NCBI RefSeq assembly: GCF_044457565.1
Contig: NZ_JBITGZ010000002.1
Span: 62,001-126,000, forward strand
DNA length: 64,000 nucleotides
Reading direction: 5' to 3'
Source: Kitasatospora sp044457565
GTDB taxonomy: Bacteria; Actinomycetota; Actinomycetes; Streptomycetales; Streptomycetaceae
Shown here: positions 57,743 through 64,000 of the stretch, piece after piece
Numbering within the stretch: position 1 is the stretch's first letter
How the letters are laid out: every line of letters starts with the position of its first letter
Translations under genes and position numbers: made by a program
The notes under the pieces: generated by a model
Database searches by the model: none
What the model saw: only the letters and a program-made list of their open reading frames with translations
Told to the model about the DNA's origin: nothing

Positions 57743-57803
57743 CACCCAGATCCAGATCGGCCCGACCGGCAAGAAGCTGCTGCCGCTGACGGTCGTCAAG
57801 TAG
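57729..57803 (+). pseudogene. Displaced native 3' end of the radical SAM gene
   Basis: The fragment reads CPQMDTQIQIGPTGKKLLP then LTVVK and a TAG stop, the original end of the gene cut by integration. It restores the full native gene if the element excises. It has no promoter of its own. Confidence 0.92.
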
Positions 57804-57844
57804 CGGTCGTCAAGGCGCGGTCGTGCAGTAGCGCGAACCCTCCA

Positions 57845-57880
57845 CGAATCCCCGGCCAGACGCCTCCGGCCGGGGATTCG
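57845..57880 (+). terminator. Native terminator after the radical SAM gene
   Basis: CGAATCCCCGGCC pairs with GGCCGGGGATTCG (13 bp, 10-base loop). It separates the radical SAM transcript from the next gene, so element insertion need not be polar. Confidence 0.85.
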
Positions 57881-58051
57881 CGTTCGGCCAGGGGTGTGAC
57901 CTGGGGCGGAGCGAGGCGGGTGCGCGGACGCGTACCCTTGGTGTGACAGAGTCCGGCCAGAGCCAGCAGGCGTCGGCCGGACCGGGAAACTGACTAAGGA
58001 CTGAGCGACCTGGCACGCCGTACGCCCGACGGTCCGCCGCCCGCGCCGACG

Positions 58052-58852
58052 GTGCAGCGCATCCGTCTCCGCTACACCAAGCGCGGCCGGCTGCGCTTCA
58101 CCAGCCACCGTGACTTCCAGCGCGCCTTCGAGCGCGCACTGCGCCGCTCGGCCGTACCCATGGCCTACTCGGCCGGCTTCACCCCGCACCCCAAGGTGTC
58201 CTACGCCAACGCCGCCCCCACCGGGGTGGCTAGCGAGGCGGAGTACCTGGAGATCGGCCTCGCCGAGATCCGCGACCCGCAGGCGCTGCGGGCCCAGCTC
58301 GACGAGTCGCTGCCGGCCGGCCTGGACATCACCGACGCCGTCGAGGTCCGCACCCCGAACTTCGTGGAGCGTCTGGAGGCCTCGGAGTGGCAGGTCCGCC
58401 TGGACGGGGTCGGGCAGGACGAGGCCGCCGGCGCGATCGCGCTCTTCCTCGCCGCCGAGCGGGTCGAGGTCGAACGCCTGACCAAGAACGGTGTCCGGGT
58501 CTTCGACGCGCGCGGCGCGGTCGCGGTACTCGAACTGCTCCCGCCGCAGGTCGACAGTGGTCCTGACACGACCGCTGAGGGGCCCCGCGATGTTCGGACG
58601 GGCCGTGGCTGTGCGATACTGCGCCTGGTAGTACGACACGCCACACCCGCCGTACGACCCGACGACGTATTGTCCGGTCTTCGTGCGACGGCCGACCTCG
58701 CGCCGCCGGTCCCCGCTGAGGTGACCAGGCTGGCGCAGGGGCCGCTCGACGAGGAGACCGGCACGGTGACCGACCCGCTGGCGCTCGACCGCGCCGCGGC
58801 CCCGGCCGGCCCTGTTGCGGCCGCCGAGCCGCGCGCAACCGCGTCCGCCTAG
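58052..58852 (+). CDS. TIGR03936/DUF2344 family protein
   Basis: The protein starts QRIRLRYTKRGRLRFTSHRDF, the family signature; in some phyla this domain is fused to the C-terminus of the radical SAM protein seen upstream, so the two likely act together. GTG at 58052 gives 266 residues. The frame is open back to 57998 and a CTG at 58010 behind AAGGA could add 14 residues (LARRTPDGPPPAPT), so the true start is unsure. The Ala-rich tail is typical. Function unknown; it precedes rne. Confidence 0.86.
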   Translation: MQRIRLRYTKRGRLRFTSHRDFQRAFERALRRSAVPMAYSAGFTPHPKVSYANAAPTGVASEAEYLEIGLAEIRDPQALRAQLDESLPAGLDITDAVEVRTPNFVERLEASEWQVRLDGVGQDEAAGAIALFLAAERVEVERLTKNGVRVFDARGAVAVLELLPPQVDSGPDTTAEGPRDVRTGRGCAILRLVVRHATPAVRPDDVLSGLRATADLAPPVPAEVTRLAQGPLDEETGTVTDPLALDRAAAPAGPVAAAEPRATASA

Positions 58853-59242
58853 CGGGCGGAGGCCCGGGTCCAGAGATCTGGACCGTCCGGCCCTCCAGGC
58901 CCCCGCGGCTCCCCAGGGGAGCGAGCGTCGTCGAAGCAAAGGCCGGCCTCCTGCGGCCCGCCGACCCCGATGGTCGGTGGGCCCGGGACCCCCTCCGGGA
59001 GCCACCCGGGTTGGGGGACGGCACAGCTTGGGAAGACCTGAGAAGACTGGCCAGACCAGAAGACTTTCGACACCCCGCAGAGTGCGGGGCGCCGAGCGAG
59101 ACTACGAGCCCCTGTGCGGCCTCGCGTCCGCGCGGCGGCACCGTTGAGGGTCCGGCCCGAGCATCGGACGATGCCGGCCGGCCACCGGTGCCGCGCCGTG
59201 CCCGGATGTGGAGCCCGGGGGCCTGACGGGAGATCCACCCGC
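58853..59242 (+). promoter_or_regulatory. Upstream region of rne
   Basis: No gene in these 390 bases. A small hairpin (CCCCGCA/TGCGGGG) lies at 59073-59089. A long leader could serve rne autoregulation, as known in other bacteria, but no specific motif is seen. Confidence 0.35.
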
Positions 59243-62200
59243 ATGCTCGATAACACCGATCCGCAGCAGGCTGCGGCAGCGGACAACAACGAATCCGGCA
59301 CCGAGGGCGCGTCCGCCGCGCCCCCGCGTCGCCGCCGCCGTGCGGTCTCCCGCCCGGCGGGCACCCCGCAGGGTGCCGCGGCGGGGACCGCCGAGACGGT
59401 CATCCCGGCCGAGCCGGTGGCCGAGGCCACCCCGGCTCCGGCGGCCGAGGCCGTGACCGTGGCCGAGGAGGCCCCGGTGGCGGAGAAGCCCGTCCGGGCC
59501 CGCCGTACCCGTAAGCGTGCCGAGGCCCCCGCCGGGGCGCCGGAGGCCGCCGAGGTCGTGGTGGCCGCGCCGGCGGCCGAGGCCGTGACCGTGGCCGAGG
59601 AGGCCCCGGTGGCGGAGAAGCCCGTCCGGGCCCGCCGTACCCGTAAGCGTGCCGAGGCCCCCGCCGGGGCGCCGGAGGCCGCCGAGGTCGTGGTGGCCGC
59701 GCCGGCCGCCGAGCCCGTGGCCGCGCCGGCCGCCGAGGCGCCCGCCGCCGAGGAGGCGCCGGCCGCACCGGCCCGTCGTACCCGCCGTCGGCGTGTGGTC
59801 GAGGCCGCGCCGGTGGTCGAGCCGGTGGTCGAGGAGACCCCGGCCGCCGAGGAGCCCGCCGAGGAGGAGGCCGCCGAGCAGGCCGCCGAGACCCCGGCCC
59901 CCGCGCCGGTCGTGGAGCCGGCACCGGCCGCGCCCGCCGTCGAGCCCGAGCCGGCCCCCCGGGCCCGCCGCCGCGCCGTGCGTCCGTCCACCGCCATCTT
60001 CCAGGCCCCGGTCTTCCAGGAGCCGGCGCCGTTCGTGGCCGCGCCCGCGCAGCCGGCCGCCCCGGTGGCGCCCGCCGCCGCGGCTCCGGCCGCCCCGGCC
60101 GCGTCGAGCGCCCCCGCCGCGCCGGCCGCCCCGGCGGAGGAGGACGAGGAGTTCGAGTACAGCGGTGTCGGCCGCCGTCGCCGCACCCGTACCCAGGTCC
60201 GGGTGCAGACCCCGACCCGCCAGCAGAAGCGCGGTGCGCAGGCCGCCGCGCCGGCCGCCCCGGTGGCCGCGCCCGCGCCGGTCGAGCAGCCGCCCGCGGC
60301 GCCCGCCGCCGCGCCGGCCGAGCCGCGCGCCGAGGCCGTCACTGCCGGCCCCGAGCAGGAGGGCGAGTGGGAGGAGGACGGTCGTCCGTCCCGTCGTCGT
60401 CGCCGGGGTGGCCGTCGCCGTCGCCGCGGTGAGGCCGAGGACTTCGAGCCGGAGACCCAGGAGATCGAGCAGCCCGACGAGGAGGCGGCCGAGGCCGTCG
60501 CCGAGGAGGAGGACGAGGACGACGACCTGGCCGGTGGCCTGGCCTCGTCCCGCCGTCGCCGCCGTCGCCGTCGCCGCAGCGGTGAGACGGGCGTCGAGGT
60601 GGCCGCCGAGACCACCGAGGACGGCGTCCGCACGGTGGTGAAGGTGCGCGAGCCGCGCCGCCGCTCCACCGAGCCGTCGTTCGACCCGGACGAGGTGCAG
60701 TCCATCAAGGGCTCCACCCGCCTGGAGGCCAAGAAGCAGCGCCGCCGTGAGGGCCGCGAGCTGGGCCGCCGCCGGGTGCCGATCATCACCGAGGCCGAGT
60801 TCCTGGCCCGCCGTGAGTCGGTCGAGCGGGTCATGGTGGTCCGCCAGAACGGCCTGCGCACCCAGATCGGCGTCCTGGAGGACGGCGTGCTCGTCGAGCA
60901 CTACGTCAACAAGGAGCAGGCCACCTCGTACGTCGGCAACGTCTACCTGGGCAAGGTCCAGAACGTGCTGCCGTCGATGGAGGCCGCGTTCGTCGACATC
61001 GGCAAGGGCCGCAACGCGGTGCTGTACGCCGGTGAGGTCAACTTCGGTGCGCTGGGCGGCCACGGTGGCCCGCGCCGGATCGAGTCGGTGCTCAAGTCCG
61101 GCCAGTCCGTGCTGGTGCAGGTCTCCAAGGACCCGATCGGCCACAAGGGCGCCCGTCTGACCAGCCAGATCTCCCTCCCGGGCCGCTACCTGGTGTACGT
61201 CCCCGAGGGCTCGATGACCGGGATCAGCCGCAAGCTGCCCGAGAACGAGCGCGCCCGCCTGAAGCAGATCCTCAAGAAGATCGTCCCCGAGGACGCGGGC
61301 GTCATCGTGCGCACCGCCGCCGAGGGCGCCAGCGAGGACGAGCTGACGCGTGACGTGCAGCGCCTGCAGGCGCAGTGGGAGGAGATCCAGAAGAAGGCCG
61401 CCACCGGCAACGCCCCGGCGCTGCTCTACGGCGAGCCCGACATGACCGTCCGGGTCGTGCGCGACATCTTCAACGAGGACTTCACCAAGGTCATCGTCTC
61501 CGGCGACGAGGCGTGGAAGACCATCCACGAGTACGTCGGCGGCGTCGCCCCCGACCTGGCCGAGCGGCTCCAGCGCTGGACGTCCGACGTGGACGTGTTC
61601 GCCACGTACCGGATCGACGAGCAGCTGATGAAGGCGCTGGACCGCAAGGTCTGGCTGCCCAGTGGCGGTTCGCTGGTGATCGACCGGACCGAGGCGATGG
61701 TCGTCGTCGACGTCAACACCGGCAAGTTCGTCGGGCAGGGCGGCAACCTCGAGGAGACCGTCACCCGCAACAACATCGAGGCGGCCGAGGAGATCGTGCG
61801 GCAGCTGCGGCTGCGCGACCTCGGCGGCATCATCGTGATCGACTTCATCGACATGGTGCTGGAGTCCAACCGCGACCTGGTGCTGCGCCGGTTGCTGGAG
61901 TGCCTGGGCCGGGACCGGACCAAGCACCAGGTGGCCGAGGTCACCTCGCTGGGCCTGGTGCAGATGACCCGCAAGCGGGTCGGCCAGGGCCTGCTGGAGT
62001 CCTTCTCCGAGCCGTGCGTGCACTGCAACGGCCGTGGCGTCATCGTGCACATGGAGCAGCCGACCGCCCCCGGTGGCGGCGGTGGCCCGGTGGGCACCTC
62101 CGGCGAGGCCGCGTCGGGTGGCGGCAAGCGCCGTCGCCGTGGCAAGGGTGGCGCCGCGCACGAGGAGCCGCTGACGGCGGAGGCCGTGGGCGAGGACCAC

Positions 62201-62839
62201 GAGCACGAGCACGAGGAGTTCGAGCTCGTCCCCTCCGGTGAGCAGCCGGAGTTCGAGGCCCCGCAGGCGGCGGCCGAGGCTGCGGCGCCGGCGGAGCCCG
62301 TGGTGGCCGAGCCCGAGCCCGTGGTGGAGGCCCAGCCGAGCCTGGTCGAGATCCCGGCCACGCCCGCCCCCGGTGGTCGTACCCGCCGTCGTGCGGTGCG
62401 CAAGGCCACCGCGCCGGCCGGCGCGCCGGGCGAGGCGGAGATCGTGGTCCTGCAGGCCCGCGCGGACGCGGCGATGGAGGCCGCGCTCGCCGCGGCGCCC
62501 AAGGCCGCGCCGGCTGCCGAGGCCGTCGTGGCCGAGCCGGTCGCCGAGGCCGCCGTGGCTGTGGCCGAGGTCGAGCCGGAGGCCGTGAGCGCCGCGGCGG
62601 AGCCCGAGGCCGGCGAGCCGGCCGAGGCGCCGGCCCCCGCGGAGACGGAGGCGGAGGCCGAGGAGGCTCCCGCGCCGAAGAAGCGGGCCCCGCGCAAGGC
62701 CGCCGCCAAGAAGACCGCTGCCAAGAAGACCACGGCAGCCGTCGCCAAGAAGACCACCGCCCGCAAGACCGCGACCAAGCGGACGAGCGCGGCGGCCAAG
62801 AAGGCAGCGGCCGCCGAGGGTGATACGGCGGCCGAGTAG
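59243..62839 (+). CDS. rne: Ribonuclease E/G with long N- and C-terminal arms
   Basis: The 1198-residue endoribonuclease processes rRNA and degrades mRNA. The catalytic core lies in the middle (about residues 525-935): an S1 domain, the metal-binding D823 (VVVDVNTG) and D867 (VIDFIDM), and the zinc-link cysteines C925 and C928 (CVHCNGRG). Both arms are low-complexity Ala/Pro/Glu with Arg-rich blocks (RRRRRGGRRRRR type), which scaffold RNA and partners in streptomycetes. ATG at 59243 follows GGGAG. The N-terminal arm contains an exact 44-residue duplication. Confidence 0.94.
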   Translation: MLDNTDPQQAAAADNNESGTEGASAAPPRRRRRAVSRPAGTPQGAAAGTAETVIPAEPVAEATPAPAAEAVTVAEEAPVAEKPVRARRTRKRAEAPAGAPEAAEVVVAAPAAEAVTVAEEAPVAEKPVRARRTRKRAEAPAGAPEAAEVVVAAPAAEPVAAPAAEAPAAEEAPAAPARRTRRRRVVEAAPVVEPVVEETPAAEEPAEEEAAEQAAETPAPAPVVEPAPAAPAVEPEPAPRARRRAVRPSTAIFQAPVFQEPAPFVAAPAQPAAPVAPAAAAPAAPAASSAPAAPAAPAEEDEEFEYSGVGRRRRTRTQVRVQTPTRQQKRGAQAAAPAAPVAAPAPVEQPPAAPAAAPAEPRAEAVTAGPEQEGEWEEDGRPSRRRRRGGRRRRRGEAEDFEPETQEIEQPDEEAAEAVAEEEDEDDDLAGGLASSRRRRRRRRRSGETGVEVAAETTEDGVRTVVKVREPRRRSTEPSFDPDEVQSIKGSTRLEAKKQRRREGRELGRRRVPIITEAEFLARRESVERVMVVRQNGLRTQIGVLEDGVLVEHYVNKEQATSYVGNVYLGKVQNVLPSMEAAFVDIGKGRNAVLYAGEVNFGALGGHGGPRRIESVLKSGQSVLVQVSKDPIGHKGARLTSQISLPGRYLVYVPEGSMTGISRKLPENERARLKQILKKIVPEDAGVIVRTAAEGASEDELTRDVQRLQAQWEEIQKKAATGNAPALLYGEPDMTVRVVRDIFNEDFTKVIVSGDEAWKTIHEYVGGVAPDLAERLQRWTSDVDVFATYRIDEQLMKALDRKVWLPSGGSLVIDRTEAMVVVDVNTGKFVGQGGNLEETVTRNNIEAAEEIVRQLRLRDLGGIIVIDFIDMVLESNRDLVLRRLLECLGRDRTKHQVAEVTSLGLVQMTRKRVGQGLLESFSEPCVHCNGRGVIVHMEQPTAPGGGGGPVGTSGEAASGGGKRRRRGKGGAAHEEPLTAEAVGEDHEHEHEEFELVPSGEQPEFEAPQAAAEAAAPAEPVVAEPEPVVEAQPSLVEIPATPAPGGRTRRRAVRKATAPAGAPGEAEIVVLQARADAAMEAALAAAPKAAPAAEAVVAEPVAEAAVAVAEVEPEAVSAAAEPEAGEPAEAPAPAETEAEAEEAPAPKKRAPRKAAAKKTAAKKTTAAVAKKTTARKTATKRTSAAAKKAAAAEGDTAAE
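59441..59704 (+). repeat. Perfect 132-bp tandem duplication inside rne
   Basis: Bases 59441-59572 and 59573-59704 are identical over 132 bp with no substitution, adding 44 codons in frame. The unit ends RARRTRKRAEAPAGAPEAA and includes one Arg-rich block. The identity points to a very recent event, or to an assembly copy-number error. Confidence 0.92.
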
Positions 62840-62894
62840 GCCCATCGTCCGGGGCGGGTGGGAGACCGCCCGCCCCGGACGCGTACGGCCCGGT

Positions 62895-62923
62895 TTGCCC
62901 CAGGGGCAGCCGATCCGTATTCT
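62895..62923 (+). promoter_or_regulatory. rplU-rpmA promoter
   Basis: TTGCCC (62895-62900) and TATTCT (62918-62923) are separated by exactly 17 bases, a standard HrdB-type promoter. The transcript would have a leader of about 130 bases; CCTCCCGATCCC and its partner GGGGGAGG near 62967-62995 can pair and may serve ribosomal protein control. Confidence 0.7.
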
Positions 62924-63062
62924 TGAACATCGGCGTGTCTACGCCATGCTCCCGAGCAGATCACCTCCCGATCCCTTCCTGGGAACGGGGGAGGCCGCCT
63001 GTGTCCGTACCCAGGCGGCTGGCATCGAGAGTTCCGACCGAGTAACAGGAAGCAGGTACCGC

Positions 63063-63377
63063 ATGTACGCGATCGTTCGCGCCGGCGGCCGCCAGCACAA
63101 GGTCGCCGTCGGCGACGTGCTGGAAATTGACCGTGTTGACGTCAAGCCGGGTGACTCGGTCGAGCTGTCGACCATCCTGCTTGTCGACGGCGAGGCCGTC
63201 ACCAGCGACCCGTGGATCCTCGCCGGCGTGAAGGTCCACGCCGAGGTCGTCGACCACACCAAGGGTGAGAAGCTCGTCATCCTTCGCTACAAGAACAAGA
63301 CCGGCTACCGTCGTCGCCAGGGCCACCGCCAGCGTCACACCGCCGTCCGCATCACGAGCATCGACTCCGCGAAGTAA
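63063..63377 (+). CDS. rplU: 50S ribosomal protein L21
   Basis: The 104-residue protein starts MYAIVRAGGRQHKVAVGD and ends with a KNKTGYRRRQGHRQ rRNA-binding segment, as in all L21 proteins. It binds 23S rRNA in the large subunit. It is the first gene of the L21-L27 operon; L27 follows after 16 bases. Confidence 0.97.
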   Translation: MYAIVRAGGRQHKVAVGDVLEIDRVDVKPGDSVELSTILLVDGEAVTSDPWILAGVKVHAEVVDHTKGEKLVILRYKNKTGYRRRQGHRQRHTAVRITSIDSAK

Positions 63378-63393
63378 GTAAGGGGATAGCGAG

Positions 63394-63651
63394 ATGGCAC
63401 ACAAGAAGGGCGCAAGCTCTACCCGTAACGGCCGTGACTCGAACGCCCAGCGCCTCGGCGTGAAGCGCTTCGGCGGCCAGGTCGTCAGCGCCGGCGAGAT
63501 CCTCGTCCGCCAGCGCGGCACCCACTTCCACCCGGGTGCCGGCGTCGGCCGTGGTGGCGACGACACCCTGTTCGCGCTGACCGCCGGTGCGGTTCAGTTC
63601 GGCAACCGTCGTGGCCGTCGCGTCGTGAACATCGTGGCCGTCGAGGCCTGA
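63394..63651 (+). CDS. rpmA: 50S ribosomal protein L27
   Basis: The 85-residue protein starts MAHKKGASSTRNGRDSN with no extra N-terminal extension to be cleaved, and continues LGVKRFGGQ. Its N-terminus reaches the peptidyl transferase centre. AAGGGGAT precedes the ATG. A hairpin follows the stop. Confidence 0.97.
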   Translation: MAHKKGASSTRNGRDSNAQRLGVKRFGGQVVSAGEILVRQRGTHFHPGAGVGRGGDDTLFALTAGAVQFGNRRGRRVVNIVAVEA

Positions 63652-63693
63652 TCTTCCTGACGTCGCATCAGCGACACTGGTAAGACTTCTGGA

Positions 63694-63720
63694 GGGTGGA
63701 CCGGAATTTCCGGTCCACCC
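63694..63720 (+). terminator. Hairpin after rpmA
   Basis: GGGTGGACCGGA pairs with TCCGGTCCACCC around a 3-base loop, followed by TTC and later CTTT. Confidence 0.82.
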
Positions 63721-63785
63721 TTCACGCTTTATCCGGGGCGGTTCGTCCGCTTTGACCCACATTTTCCTAGCTGGAGGCCAACCCA

Positions 63786-64000
63786 ATGACCACCTTCGTG
63801 GACCGCGTCGAACTGCACGTCGCCGCGGGTAACGGAGGCCATGGCTGCGCCTCCGTGCACCGGGAGAAGTTCAAGCCGCTCGGCGGGCCCGACGGCGGCA
63901 ACGGCGGTGAGGGCGGCAGCGTCATCCTCATGGTCGACGCCAACATCACCACCCTGCTCGAGTACCACCACTCGCCCAAGCGCAAGGCCACCAACGGCAA
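63786..64000 (+). CDS. obgE: GTPase ObgE, 3' end outside the window
   Basis: The first 71 codons are visible: MTTFVDRVELHVAAGNGG and the glycine-rich Obg fold (PLGGPDGGNGGEGGS). Obg binds the 50S subunit and GTP/ppGpp and affects sporulation in streptomycetes. ATG at 63786 follows GGAGG. The GTPase domain is not in the window. Confidence 0.95.
   Translation, partial: MTTFVDRVELHVAAGNGGHGCASVHREKFKPLGGPDGGNGGEGGSVILMVDANITTLLEYHHSPKRKATNG

Overview
The window is chromosomal DNA from a high-GC actinomycete, almost certainly a streptomycete (Streptomyces, Kitasatospora or a close relative). This rests on the strong GC bias at third codon positions, frequent GTG starts, mycothiol-type enzymes and a conserved gene order: tig-clpP1-clpP2-clpX, valS, folC, ndk, mreBCD-mrdA-rodA, a radical SAM gene, a DUF2344 gene, rne, rplU-rpmA-obgE. 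That order is a well-known stretch of Streptomyces core chromosome. The window starts inside a polynucleotide kinase-phosphatase gene and ends inside obgE.

Bases 1-22,500 are a mixed arm of single genes: pnkp (partial), argF, a SOD-like secreted protein, a PIN-domain toxin, a membrane protein with an overlapping small repeat protein, aconitase with a complex promoter, pepN, an amino acid permease, bioY, rpiB, an Eis-type acetyltransferase, a membrane PP2C phosphatase, several small unknown genes, tRNA-Gly(TCC) and tRNA-Pro(TGG). Bases 22,600-45,500 carry an efflux pump and then the core block for protein quality control (trigger factor, ClpP1P2X), valyl-tRNA charging, folate polyglutamylation, nucleotide balance (Ndk) and lateral or spore wall synthesis (MreBCD, PBP2, RodA).

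Bases 45,491-57,742 hold an integrated actinomycete integrative and conjugative element (AICE) of about 12.2 kb. It encodes a large serine recombinase, a RepSA-type initiator, an FtsK-type TraB translocase, a KorSA-like GntR regulator with palindromic operators, an SCO3933-type regulator, a Nudix hydrolase next to an XRE/PLD-like regulator, an ATPase of the anti-sigma type, and a cargo pair. The cargo pair is a subtilisin-like protease without a signal peptide followed by an 89-residue protein that resembles the protease's own N-terminal domain. The element lies inside the 3' end of the radical SAM gene between two 14-bp core repeats. It carries its own replacement for the last codons of that gene: the protein tail is nearly the same but the codons differ. 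The original 3' end is stranded at the right border. Several element genes (protease, ATPase, traB, rep) contain the rare TTA codon, while int and the GntR gene do not, which suggests bldA-linked developmental control.

Bases 57,845-64,000 return to core chromosome: DUF2344 protein, RNase E/G (with a perfect 132-bp in-frame duplication), L21, L27 and Obg. The best candidates for an undescribed system are the protease plus inhibitor-like pair in the element, and the way the element rebuilds its target gene. The aconitase promoter, which combines two MarR-type palindromes with an iron box, is the most interesting core feature.
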